Source: JALNYB01 sp963676235 (GTDB taxonomy: Archaea > Thermoplasmatota > Thermoplasmata > Methanomassiliicoccales > Methanomethylophilaceae). Taken from it: a DNA stretch of 64,000 nucleotides. This document shows, one piece after another, positions 43,901 to 50,000 of this stretch (position 1 is its first letter; each line of letters begins with the position of its first letter). The stretch lies in NCBI GenBank assembly GCA_963676235.1, contig OY781044.1:124001-188000 (forward strand), written 5' to 3'. Under the pieces are notes generated by a model that was given only the letters and a program-made list of their open reading frames with translations, was not told where the DNA came from and did not search any database. Made by a program: the position numbers and the translations under genes.

Positions 43901-46035
43901 CACAGCGTACGCCATTGTCCGCCTACATACTTGTACAGCACAGAATCCCCATCGTAAATATACGTCAGATTATGATTGAGTAATCCAAAGATTTCACTGG
44001 TGGGCACTATCTCCTCGGAGGTCTTCAACTTTAGATCAATTACATCTGTAGTACCAGATAATGAACATATGCGCCAAGAACTGAAATCAAAACATGTGTC
44101 GATTACACCTCCTGTGGTTATACCTGTAGTAGGTGAAGAAAATGTAACTGTTACAGATACTACTTTCTCGAATCCACAACTGCGAACCGATGCTACCCTA
44201 TCTGGTATTGTAATGGAAGTTAGACTGTTGCAACCCGTAAACGCGCTGGATCCGACAGAACCGACAGAAACAGGTATATCTATAGAAGTAAAACCAATGC
44301 AACCATTGAATGCCGAGGCCCCGATGGATGTCACATTGGTAGGTATTGTGAATGATGTGAGACTCGAACAACCATTGAATGCCGAGGCCCCGATGGATGT
44401 CACGGGAGTTGGTATCGTTATAGAAGTGAGAGCGGTGCAACCCTGAAATGTTGAGTCCAAGATCAATGTCACGCCAGCTGGTATTGTGAAAGATGTCAGA
44501 CTTGAACACCAGCGGAACGCCGAGGCCCCGATGGATGTCACGCCGGTGGGTATTGTAAGGGAAGTGAGATTTGTGCAACCATTGAAAGCTGAATCTCCTA
44601 CAGATGTTGCGCTACCAGATATTGTAAGGGATGTGATCTTCGAACAACCAAAGAACGCCGAGGCCCCGATGGATGTTATATTACCCAATATTGTAAGGGA
44701 AGTGAGACCTGAACAATTATAGAACGTTGAATCCTTAATAGATGTGACGCCAGTGGGTATTGTAAGGGATGTGATCTTCGAACATTTATAGAACGCCGAG
44801 GCCCCGATGGATGTCACGCCAGCTGGTATTGCGAGAGAGGTTATGCTACGACAATCGGAGAATGTCGAAGCCGCAATAGATGTCACGCCGGTGGGTATTG
44901 TGATATCGTTTAGACTGATACAACCAGCGAACGCCGATGGTCCGATGGATGTCACACTGCTAGGTATATCGATTGACAAAAGACTGCCGCACGCACCAAA
45001 TGAACTATCTCCGATAGATGTCAAATTACTGAGTATTGTGAAAGATGTGACGCTTGAACAGCTGTAAAAAACTGCATAACCTATGGATGTCACGCCGGTG
45101 GGTATTGTAAAAGATGTGACGCTTGAACAGCTGCGGAACGCCGAATCCCCGATGGATGTCACGCCGGTGGGTATTGTGAGAGAGGTCAATCCTGAACATT
45201 TATAGAACGCCGAGGCCCCGATGGATGTCACGCCGGTGGGTATTGTGAGAGAGGTTAATCCTGAACAATTATAGAACGTTGAATCCTTAATAGATGTCAC
45301 GCCGGTGGGTATTGTGAGAGAGGTTAATACTGAACAATTATAGAACGCCGAGGCCCCGATGGATGTCAAGCCGGTGGGTATTGTGATAGAACTAAGAGCG
45401 GTGCAACCATAAAATGTTGAATCCAAAATAGATGTCACGCCAGTGGGTATTATAAGGGATGCGATCTTCGAACAACCATAGAACGCCGAGGCCCCGATGG
45501 ATGTCACGCCGGTGGGTATTGTGAGAGAGGTCAATCCTGAACAACCGTAGAATGTAGAATCTCCGATGGATGTCACGCCGGTGGGTATTGTGAGAGAGGT
45601 TAATCCTGAACAACCGTAGAACGCAGAATAGCCTATAAGTCCTACGGTTTGAGGCACAGTAATCGAAGTTATATTTGAACAATTTTTAAACGCACATGAT
45701 TCGACTTTCACCACAGTATATGTTTCGCTGTTATACGAAAATGTGGAAGGTATATCAACAGCACCAGCGTATGTTTGCGCAATAGCTGATGTTTGTCCAT
45801 CGTATGATCCTACTTTTACCTGATTTGTGTCTGCAATGACCCAACAGTCTACTGGTGTTGAACCACCGACGTAAAAATATACCTTGGTCCCTATAACTGA
45901 AGCATCCGATGTATTATTCCCATCCTGCATTTCTGTACATACTGAAACTATTGAAATACATGTTATTAAAACAACAAGTAACACTGTAACAGGCCGCACA
46001 TATTTCTTAAATTTTGAATTTATATGTAAGCTCAT
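28924..46035 (-). CDS. Giant surface protein, 5703 residues: LRR, 83-residue repeats, ~48 Listeria-Bacteroides repeats, C-terminal anchor
   Basis: Probable extracellular fibre or adhesin. Order: basic N-terminus and hydrophobic signal segment (VTVLLVVLITCISIVSV, ~16-32); BspA-type leucine-rich repeats of 23 residues (~109-625, consensus LTSLTIPTGVTSIGASAFYG); a linker with beta-rich, degenerate repeat-like segments; twelve 83-residue repeats (~872-1866); a carboxypeptidase-regulatory-like segment (YTVSGTLTVTGG...ATGKNLTL); about 48 Flg_new/InlB B-type repeats of 76-80 residues (~1954-5666, consensus YTVTFDGNGGTGYMPVQNF ... FQGWSTVLNGPVVYTDGQ ... LFAVW); then one membrane helix (SYTTLLVLSFIGIIGIISVA) and a short RRP tail. 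Almost no cysteine in the repeats. The start is supported by the strong aaggagag site at 46046-46053. The frame is intact over 17 kb. B-repeats are beta-grasp-like modules of surface proteins; the ligand is unknown. Confidence 0.88.
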   Translation of the reverse strand: MSLHINSKFKKYVRPVTVLLVVLITCISIVSVCTEMQDGNNTSDASVIGTKVYFYVGGSTPVDCWVIADTNQVKVGSYDGQTSAIAQTYAGAVDIPSTFSYNSETYTVVKVESCAFKNCSNITSITVPQTVGLIGYSAFYGCSGLTSLTIPTGVTSIGDSTFYGCSGLTSLTIPTGVTSIGASAFYGCSKIASLIIPTGVTSILDSTFYGCTALSSITIPTGLTSIGASAFYNCSVLTSLTIPTGVTSIKDSTFYNCSGLTSLTIPTGVTSIGASAFYKCSGLTSLTIPTGVTSIGDSAFRSCSSVTSFTIPTGVTSIGYAVFYSCSSVTSFTILSNLTSIGDSSFGACGSLLSIDIPSSVTSIGPSAFAGCISLNDITIPTGVTSIAASTFSDCRSITSLAIPAGVTSIGASAFYKCSKITSLTIPTGVTSIKDSTFYNCSGLTSLTILGNITSIGASAFFGCSKITSLTISGSATSVGDSAFNGCTNLTSLTIPTGVTSIGASAFRWCSSLTSFTIPAGVTLILDSTFQGCTALTSITIPTPVTSIGASAFNGCSSLTSFTIPTNVTSIGASAFNGCIGFTSIDIPVSVGSVGSSAFTGCNSLTSITIPDRVASVRSCGFEKVVSVTVTFSSPTTGITTGGVIDTCFDFSSWRICSLSGTTDVIDLKLKTSEEIVPTSEIFGLLNHNLTYIYDGDSVLYKYVGGQWRTLCEITVNSTNVNVSLTTGSTVYSGYDLTFTAVKYSGFDNYRVSVEATVGSNTYTIDPNSSDVCTLPATYVTGDVTITAFLIRTYTLTGNVEGGGSATNGNQVVDTGHSSVAMVFTAFEHYHVSSYSINGVIVPVTGESTTTWTFEAVSSVLKDYVVVVNFSGDTYNVTKSQGTGTTITSTTPAAYGTNYTFTAVKNTGYTQGTLAVSVTIGGSPYTLGSPTGDTYTIAGTSILGAVVITTASIVPNTYTVTKVQGTGTTITFTTSATYGTDYTFTAVKNTGYDQGTLAVSVKIGGVTYALGSPTGDTYTIAGTSILGAVVITTTDIAPNTYTVTKVQGTGTTITFTTPATYGTDYTFTAVKNTGYDQGTLSVSVKIGGTAYTLGSPTGDTYTIAGTSILGAVVITTTDIAPNTYTVTKVQGTGTTITFTTPATYGTDYTFTAVKNTGYDQGTLAVSVKIGGVTYALGSPTGDTYTITGTSILGAVVITTTDIAPNTYTVTKVQGTGTTITFTTPATYGTDYTFTAVKNTGYDQGTLSVSVKIGGVTYALGSPTGDTYTITGTSILGAVVITTTDIAPNTYTVTKVQGTGTTITFTTPATYGTDYTFTAVKNTGYDQGTLAVSVKIGGVTYALGSPTGDTYTITGTSILGAVVITTTDIAPNTYTVTKVQGTGTTITFTTPATYGTDYTFTAVKNTGYDQGTLAVSVKIGGTAYTLGSPTGDTYTITGTSILGAVVITTTDIAPNTYTVTKVQGTGTTITFTTPATYGTDYTFTAVKNTGYDQGTLGVSVTIGGVTYALGSPTGDTYTITGTSILGAVVITTTDIAPNTYTVTKVQGTGTTITFTTPATYGTDYTFTAVKDTGYTQGTLSVSVKIGGVTYALGSPTGDTYTITGTSILGAVVITTTDIAPNTYTVTKVQGTGTTITFTTPATYGTDYTFTAVKNTGYDQGTLAVSVKIGGVTYALGSPTGDTYTITGTSILGAVVITTTDIAPNTYTVTKVQGTGTTITFTTPATYGTDYTFTAVKDTGYTQGTLSVSVKIGGVTYALGSPTGDTYTITGTSILGAVVITTTDIAPNTYTVTKVQGTGTTITFTTPATYGTDYTFTAVKNTGYDQGTLSVSVKIGGVTYALGSPTGDTYTITGTSILGAVVITTGDLDLNIYTVSGTLTVTGGTASNEGVTITLDTTGTDYTAVTMAGGAYTISSVPYGTSGNITAAITGYNQTVISSVTALAANATGKNLTLTINQYTVSFDGNGSTSGSMPQMSMTYGTEYVLTSNAFFKSGSAFIGWSLSDSATIPTYSNRDSVVNLTAVSGGNVILYAVWEDSKYTVEFNGNGGTGYMPDQYLSSGAAVQIDVCAYSFAGKAFLGWDTDSSADTVVYTDMQTVKDLVSAGYTEMLYAVWSATGSSYTVTFDGNGGTGYMSDQNFASGEAGILIQNVFAKSGSTFQGWSTALNGPVVYTDGQTVRDIASAGGTVTLYAVWTATGSSYTVTFLGNGGTGYMPIQNFTVGTAKALEQNIYAKTGYTFQGWSLVLNGSVIYTEGQMVKDLASAGGTVTLYAVWSADSYTVTFNGNNGTGCMPIQNFESDVAKSLEQNVFTRSGYTFQGWATVLNGPVIYTDGQKIVVSSSTTLFAVWTATGSSYIVTFNGNGGTGYMPAQNFTVDVAKSLEQNIFVRSGYIFQGWATSSVETEEYNDGQKIVVTADITLYAVWSDATSYIVTFNGNGGTGVMSNQNFTSGPKALMQNIFSMTGYKFQGWSTASDGPVMYTDGQKIVVTADTTLYAVWTVDASSYTVTFLSNGGTGIMFDQYFTSSVAKSLEQNTFVNTGNTFQGWSAVLNGPVVYTDGQTVRDLTSATGTVTLYAVWSATGSSYTVTFDSNNGTGYMPVQNFTSGTAKSLEQNVFSKSGSTFQGWSSTSGGSVLYTDGQTVKDLVSAGGTVTLYAVWSATGSSYTVTFNGNGGTGYMPIQNFTSGAAKALQQNVFSKSGNTFQGWSAVLNGTVIYTDGQIVKDIASAGGTVTLYAVWSSDASSYTVTFNGNGGTGYMPDQNFTAGTAKSLEQNIFVNTGNTFQGWSTVLNGAVVYTDGQKIFVTANTTLFAVWNGIASSYTVTFNAEGGSGMMPNQYLTSGVAKPLEQNIFSKSGNTFQGWSTVLNGTVIYTDGQIVKDIASAGGTVTLYAVWSSDASSYTVTFNGNGGTGYMPAQNFTSGVAKALEQNIFAKTGNTFQGWSTVLNGPVVYTDGQKIVVSSSTTLYAVWTSDASSYTVIFSGNGGTGYMPAQNFTSGTAKSLEQNIFSMTGYTFQGWATVFNGPVVYTDGQKIFVTSNTTLFAIWSATGSSYTVTFLSNGGTGYMPVQKFESDVAKALEQNIFSKSGNTFQGWSTVVDGEVIYLDGQVVLSLVPAGNTVVLYAVWVDSASSYTVIFDNNSGTGYMPAQNFTSGVAKALEQNVFTRSGYTFQGWSTAFDGDVLYSDLQTVFDLASVGGMVTLYAVWADSASSYTVTFNSEGGSGVMPDQYFTSGVAKALEQNKFTRAGRTFVGWSLMPDGAVAYTDGQSVIDISAVGSVVYLYAVWTDAITYEVSFDSNGGTAGFMPDQYFTAEIATALHQNIFAKSDNTFQGWSTVLNGPVVYTDGQKIFITSNTTLFAVWTATGSSYTVTFDSNGGTGYMPIQNFTSGVAKALEQNIFFKSGNTFQGWSTVLNGTVVYTDGQKIVVTANTTLFAVWTVTGSSYIVTFDANGGTGYMPVQNFESDVAKSLEQNLFTRSGYTFQGWSAVSGSAVVYTDGQKIIVESSTTLYAVWTVDGSSYTVTFSSNGGTGYMPVQNFESDVAKSLEQNVFVKSGSTFQGWSTILNGTVVYTDGQKIVVTANTTLFAVWTATGSSYTVTFDANGGTGYMPVQNFTYGVAKALEQNIFVKTDNTFQGWAIVLDGPVVYTDGQKIFVTANTTLFAVWAVDVSSYTTVFDSNGGTGYMPAQNFESGVAKALEQNIFVKDGSTFQGWSIVLNGPVVYTDGQKIVVTANTTLFAVWTATGSSYTVIFDANGGTGYMPAQNFESDVAKSLEQNVFVKSGSTFQGWSTILNGTVVYTDGQKIIVAANTTLFAVWTATGSSYTVTFDANGGTGYMSVQNFTSDAVKALEQNIFSKSGSTFQGWSTVLNGPVVYTDGQKVSVTVNTTLFAVWTATGSSYTVIFDANGGIGYMPVQNFTSGTAKALEQNIFVNSGNTFQGWSTVLNGTVVYTDGQKILVTANTTLFAVWAVNASSYTVVFDGNGGTGYMPVQNFTSGAVKSLEQNIFSKSGSTFQGWSTVLNGTVVYTDGQKILVTANTTLFAVWAVNALSYTVVFDGNGGTGYMPVQNFTSGVAKALEQNVFTRSGYTFQGWAVLPAGDVVFTDGQSVIDMAAAGYSVTLYAVWTSAMSYAITFDGNGGTGYMPVQNFMTGTAKSIQQNIFVKSGNTFQGWSIVLNGPVVYTDGQKIVIESSTTLYAVWVNSSSSYTVTFDSNGGTGYMPVQNFTTGTAKSLEQNIFSKSGNTFQGWSTILNGPLDYTDGQIVKDLASAGSTVVLYAVWTATGSSYTVTFDGNGGTGYMPVQNFTSGVAKALEQNIFAKDGNTFQGWATVFNGPVDYTDGQKIVVTANTTLFAVWAVDISSYTTVFDSNGGTGYMPAQNFESGVAKALEQNIFVKDGSTFQGWSIVLNGPVVYTDGQIVKDLVSANGTVTLYAVWSATGSSYTVTFNGNGGTGYMPVQNFESGVAKALEQNIFAKDGSTFQGWATIFNGDVIYTDGQKITVTANTTLFAVWSATVSSYTVTFDGNSGTGYMPVQNFTSGVAKALEQNIFVKSGSTFQGWSVVLNGPVVYTDGQNTVMTSNTTLFAVWTAIGSSYTVTFDANGGTGYMPVQNFTSGVAKALEQNIFFKSGNTFQGWSTVLNGTVVYTDGQKIVVTANTTLFAVWSATVSSYTVTFDGNGGTGYMPVQNFTSGVAKALEQNIFAKDGSTFQGWATIFNGDVVYTDGQKIVVTANITLFAVWSATVSSYTVTFDGNGGTGYMPVQNFTSGVAKALEQNIFVKSGSTFQGWSAVLNGPVVYTDGQKIVVTANTTLFAVWTATGSSYTVTFDANGGTGYMPVQNFTSGVAKALEQNVFVKTDNTFQGWATVLNGPVVYTDGQKIVVAANITLFAVWSTTVSSYTVTFDANGGTGYMPAQEFESGVAKALEQNIFAKDGSTFQGWATIFNGDVVYTDGQKIVVAANITLFAVWSTTVSSYTVTFDGNGGTGYMPVQNFTTGTAKSIQQNIFYKSGNTFQGWSTVLNGPVVYTDGQIVKDLASAGSTVTFYAVWSATGSSYTVTFDANGGTGYMPAQNFTSGVAKALQQNVFTRSGYTFQGWALASGGPVLYTDGQKIFVTANTTLFAVWAVNASSYTVVFDGNGGTGYMPVQNFESGVAKALEQNIFVKDGSTFQGWSTVLNGPVVYTDGQKIVVTANTTLFAVWAVDVSSYTIVFDGNGGTGYMPAQKFESGVAKALEQNIFVKSGNTFQGWSITSGGSVLCTDGQMIKDLASAGSTVTFYAVWSATGSSYTVTFDANGGTGYMPVQNFESGVAKALGQNTFSKSGNTFQGWSASSGGSVVYANGQKITVTADMTLFAVWAVNASSYTVVFNGNGGTGYMPAQNFTSGTAKALQQNVFINGDYIFRGWSTTSDGDIAYTDGQVVADIATSGSTIVLYAVWRENIIAYDVTFVGNYVESTYSVIISETNGNTYILPDIDPVRRGYYFVGWYTEASGGMQITSSVVVDLSGPITAYARWFPYTDTYTVTFVGNYDGSSYFVSISETNGNTYTLPDVDPARSGYIFAGWYTDNLGGTQITSSTVVNLSASINLYAKWTTTYTVTFDANGGTGYMPDQTLTYGVSQALESNSFTMSGYTFQGWAITSGGDVVYTDGQKVLDIESLGSTVTLYAVWEPNASSELSYTTLLVLSFIGIIGIISVAGAIFYWRRP
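29030..40180 (-). repeat. Array of about 48 Listeria-Bacteroides (Flg_new/InlB B) repeats in the first giant protein
   Basis: Counting the FQGW-type core gives about 48 units of 228-240 bp. Two flavours alternate irregularly. One has the second half GQKIxVTAxTTLFAVW. The other has GQxVKDxASAxGTVTLYAVW and is three to four residues longer. The units at the N-terminal end (39-40 kb) and the last three (29-29.7 kb) are the most divergent; those in the middle are very alike, as expected of concerted evolution. Confidence 0.85.
40430..43425 (-). repeat. Twelve tandem 83-residue (249-bp) repeats
   Basis: Consensus YTVTKVQGTGTTITFTTPAT, then YGTDYTFTAVKNTGYDQGT, then LAVSVKIGGVTYALGSPTGD, then TYTITGTSILGAVVITTTDI. 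Twelve copies at a strict 249-bp period; the first (nearest the LRR) and second are the most divergent, and the inner ones differ only at a few codons (ALGS/TLGS, LAVS/LSVS, DQGT/TQGT, TITG/TIAG). Likely an immunoglobulin-like or other all-beta module; I do not recognise the family. Confidence 0.85.
44160..45715 (-). repeat. BspA-type leucine-rich repeat block (23-residue / 69-bp units)
   Basis: About 22 units of the LRR_5/BspA pattern, for example GLTSLTIPTGVTSIGASAFY followed by GCS. This type is common in surface proteins of gut and oral microbes, and in some cases binds host matrix proteins. Units alternate SIGASAF, SIGDSTF and SIKDSTF cores. Confidence 0.85.
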
Positions 46036-46043
46036 TTTTTCGC

Positions 46044-46152
46044 CTCTCTCCTTGAATTCGTTTTAGCTTCCCAAATGCATATGCATTACTACGTAAACCA
46101 CTGTATGCTGAATTGTCTTTATACTTGAATAGATAGTTTGATCATATCTATT
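46044..46152 (-). promoter_or_regulatory. Promoter, palindromes and ribosome-binding site of the first giant gene
   Basis: Reading away from the ATG at 46035: a strong Shine-Dalgarno aaggagagag (46044-46053); a 14-bp perfect palindrome aatgcatatgcatt (46074-46087) in the leader; a TATA-like aagtataaaga (46116-46126); and just upstream an inverted repeat aatagata (46128-46135), nine bases, tatctatt (46145-46152). The strong ribosome site is unusual among genes in this window. The palindromes are candidate operators. Confidence 0.5.
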
Positions 46153-46970
46153 CGACTACATATCAATCGTTCATCTATTTGAGACCTAAAATAGATATCG
46201 GTTCTAAATCTAGCTGGAGTACTTGAATTATATGGATTCGTCTCGTACAATGGTTCGTTTTTGCACACATCTGCTGCTAATACTCAAAAAACTAATTTTG
46301 ATCAGATATGCGATAAATATAAAATCGTAATAGCAGCCTTGAAATAATATCGCCTCCAGCATTAATGAGAAACCACATATCTTATCATGATTATTGCGAA
46401 CAGCATGTGTACAATCTGGCTTCCTCTTACGTTATATTGGTGAGTTTTATCTGCAACGATATCGACGCGACGATGAGATCGTTGCCGATCTGAAACTTCT
46501 TTTTGAACTTCTTTACCTTATCGATGTCTTCCTGAAGTTGCATGATATCGTGATACTGCTTGTCAGCCTTATTGGCAACCATGTTCGGATCATACTGTTC
46601 CCGCGAATAGAAATAATAGTTGATTGACTCTGACGAATAATTCTTTTTCGGGCGAGTATTCTCGCATTCCACATCTATGTACTGCCACTGCCTTTGGAGA
46701 ATTCATAAAACAATCTGGCATCGGATCCTGTTCAACTTTTTTATTGTCAAGAAACTATCCCCGTCATCTATCATCCGATCTAAGATATACTTGCAATATG
46801 CTCCCGCGCCTAAAATATATTTTCCTACCTCAGATGAGGACACTGTGTGAAAATACTTTGACATGTGATTCTAAACTTTGGCTTAATACTCGAAAACAAA
46901 GACTTCTTTTGTGATATCATATCGACTTCACACAGTTTAAATTTAAAATGCAAGAAAAATAAAATTGTTG
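46153..46970. other. Long spacer between the two giant genes
   Basis: About 800 bp, AT-rich, with no supported gene. The best frame is minus-strand 46427-46672 (81 codons from a GTG, containing DKQYHDIMQLQEDIDKVKKF), which is charged and helix-like and could be a small or decayed gene, but lacks a ribosome site and a recognised family. The 46160-46330 part, upstream of the promoter, has several atctatt-like repeats. Confidence 0.3.
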
Positions 46971-46993
46971 AACAGGGGCTTGCGCCCCTTGTT
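46947..46993 (-). terminator. Hairpin terminator of the second giant gene
   Basis: On the minus strand, about 35 bp after the stop at 47026, the arms aggggc and gcccct (46974-46979 and 46984-46989, four-base loop; the stem extends through aac/gtt with one bulged base) are followed by a T-rich tract (attttatttttcttg). Same design as the terminator at 28853-28886. Confidence 0.6.
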
Positions 46994-47025
46994 TCATTGT
47001 CTGCCTGTGCAAACCTATCCTAAGA

Positions 47026-50000
47026 TCACTCTCCCATCTTCCTGAAGAAGATGACCAATGCCGCCACCAGTGATGCGATGATCGCTACAGCGGCAACCGC
47101 TATGATCGTGCTGGAAACACTGTCGCCGCCATCCGTGCCCGTGGGAGTCTCCGGAGTGCTCTGTGGCGAGACCGATATGCTCACGTACGAATCGGCTGTG
47201 ATGTCCGATAGCATGTATCCCGAGGAATAATGGCTTATGATTCCTCCTGTCGCAGTGACCGAGTTCAAGACGTAGCCACTTGAGACGGATACAGTGAATG
47301 TCAGGGAACCGCCGCTTTCCACAGTAGCCGATCCGCTGTACGACACATCGTATCCCGTTCCAGAAGAGAACGTCACAGTGTATGACGCCGCTGCCGGGTT
47401 CAAGGTCCAGTGGGCGTAGAATGTTGTCGCCGCGGTCATTCCGACCGTGGTGGATGACGTTATCCGGCTTCCGCCCGTCGCCGCTGTGTACCATCCGTCG
47501 AACGCGTATCCGCTCCTCACGGGATCGTCGGCCGGCAACACGTACGTGCTTCCGATCACTTCGGATATCGTCACGGAGTATGCAGATCCCGAATAGTTGC
47601 CCACAAAGGTCGCATCGTAATGCGCCGTGTTCGATCCCCATACGGCATAGAGCACGATGGTCGATCCGGCAGATGCGATATCGGTGACGGTCTCGCCGTC
47701 TCCGTATTCAACGGCACCGCCGAGGGTGATCGCCCATCCCTGGAATGCATATCCCGACTTAGCGAAGATGTTCTGCTGGAGCGCCTTCGCGACACCCGAG
47801 GTGAAGTTCTGTGCCGGCATGTATCCTGCTCCGCCGTTTCCGTCGAAGGTCACGGTGTACGAGGATGAGTCGGCTGACCATACCGCGTACAGCGTCATGG
47901 ACGACGAGACGACTATCTTCTGACCATTGGTGTAGACGATGGACCCTGCTGGAGATGTAGACCATCCCTGGAAGGTGCTTCCTGCCTTGGCGAACAGGTT
48001 CTGCTGGAGCGCCTTCTCGATGTCTGCGGTGAAGTTCTGGGCCGGCATGTATCCGGTTCCGCCGTTGCGTTCGAATGTGACAACATAGGAACTTGCGGAC
48101 CATACGGCGTACAACGTCATATCTGATGTGACCACGATCTTCTGTCCGTCTGTATAGATTACATCTCCAGTCGGGGCGATCGCCCATCCCTGGAAGGCGT
48201 AACCGTCTCTTGTGAACGCGTTGTGCTCCAATGCCTTGGCCGTGCCTATTGTGAAGTACTGAGCCGGCATGTATCCGGTTCCGCCGTTTCCGTTGAAGGT
48301 CACGGTATACGAAGACGAGTCGGGAGTCCATACTGCGTACAGCGTCATGTCAGCCGTTACGAATATCCTCTGTCCGTCCGTGTATACGACGACCGATCCT
48401 CCTGGGGATGTGGACCATCCCTGGAAGGTGTTGCCGGACTTGGCGAACAGGTTCTGAGCGAGTGCCTTCGAGACGCCTGATGTGAAGTACTGGTCGAACA
48501 TCAGACCCGTTCCGCCATTTCCATCGAAAGTAACGGTGAACGATGACGCGTCAGAAGACCATATCGCATACAACGTCGTGTCGGCAGTAACGAATATCCT
48601 CTGACAATCGTTGTAGACCACAGATCCTCCGGGGGACGCTGCCCATCCCTGGAACGTGTTGCCGGTGTTGACGAAGATGTTCTGCGCCAACGCCTTGGCC
48701 GTTCCCGATGTGAAATGCTGATCGGGCATGTATCCGGTTCCGCCGTTTCCGTCGAAGGTGACGGTGTAGGAGAATGCGCCGACGGACCATACCGCGTACA
48801 ATGTCATATCTGATGCGACCAAGATCTTCTGTCCGTCGGTGTAGAGCACAGATCCTCCCGAAGCGAGCGACCATCCCTGGAAAGCGTATCCGCTTCTGGT
48901 GAAGACGTTCTGCTCCAACGCCTTGGCCGTTCCCGAGGTGAAGTCCTGATCGGGCATGTATCCCGTTCCGCCGTTTCCGTCGAAGGTGACGGTGTAAGAG
49001 GATGCGTCAGGAGACCATATCGCATACAGCGTGACCGTGCCGGTCGCAGATGCTATGTCCTTGACCATCTGGCCGTTCGTGTAGAGGACGGATCCTCCCG
49101 AAGCGAGCGACCATCCCTGGAAGGCGTATCCGCTTCTGGTAAAGATGTTCTGCGCCAACGCCTTGGCCGTTCCCGATGTGAAATGCTGATCGGGCATGTA
49201 TCCCGTTCCGCCGTTTCCATTGAAGGTCACGGTGTACGATGATGCATCAGAAGACCATACCGCGTACAGCGTCATGGACGATACTATGGAGACCTTCTGA
49301 ACGTCGATGTACAATACAGATCCTCCCGAGGTGAGTGACCATCCCTGGAAGGTGCTTCCCGACTTGACGAAGATGTTCTGCGTCAGTGTCTTATCGACAC
49401 CAAATTCGAAATTCTGAGTCGGCATGTATCCCGTTCCGCCGTTTCCGTTGAATGTCACGGTATACACATCGGCGGACCATATCGCATACAGCGTCATGTC
49501 GGCCGTAACGAATATCCTCTGTCCATCGGTGTACAGGACGGATCCTCCCGAAGCGAGCGCCCATCCCTGGAAGGTGTATCCGCTTCTGGTGAAGACGTTC
49601 TGCTGGAGCGCCTTCGCGACACCCGAGGTGAAGTTCTGGGCCGGCATGTATCCCGTTCCGCCGTTGCTGTTGAATACCACGATGCACGATGATGCGTCGG
49701 GAGACCATATCGCATACAGCGTTACCGTACCGGTCGCTGGTGCGAGATCCCTGACCATCTGGCCGTCAGTGTACAGGATATATCCTCCTGGAATGTCTGA
49801 CCATCCTTGGAAGGTGTATCCGCTTCTGGTGAAGACGTTCTGCTCCAATGCCTTGACTGTACCCGATGTGAAACTCTGATCGGGCATGTAGCCTGTTCCG
49901 CCGTTTCCATTGAAGGTAACGGTGAACGATGCCGCGTCAGGAGACCATATCGCATACAATGTCGTGTCGGCCGTAACGAATATCCTCTGCCCGTCTGTGT

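Noticed and set aside
46006..46035. Lipoprotein signal (lipobox) in the first giant protein
   Set aside because: The hydrophobic segment ends VSVC, but the residue before the cysteine is valine rather than Gly/Ala/Ser, so an ordinary signal peptide is more likely.
46427..46672. 81-codon minus-strand frame between the giant genes
   Set aside because: GTG start without ribosome site, no recognised family; could be a decayed gene but support is too weak to call.
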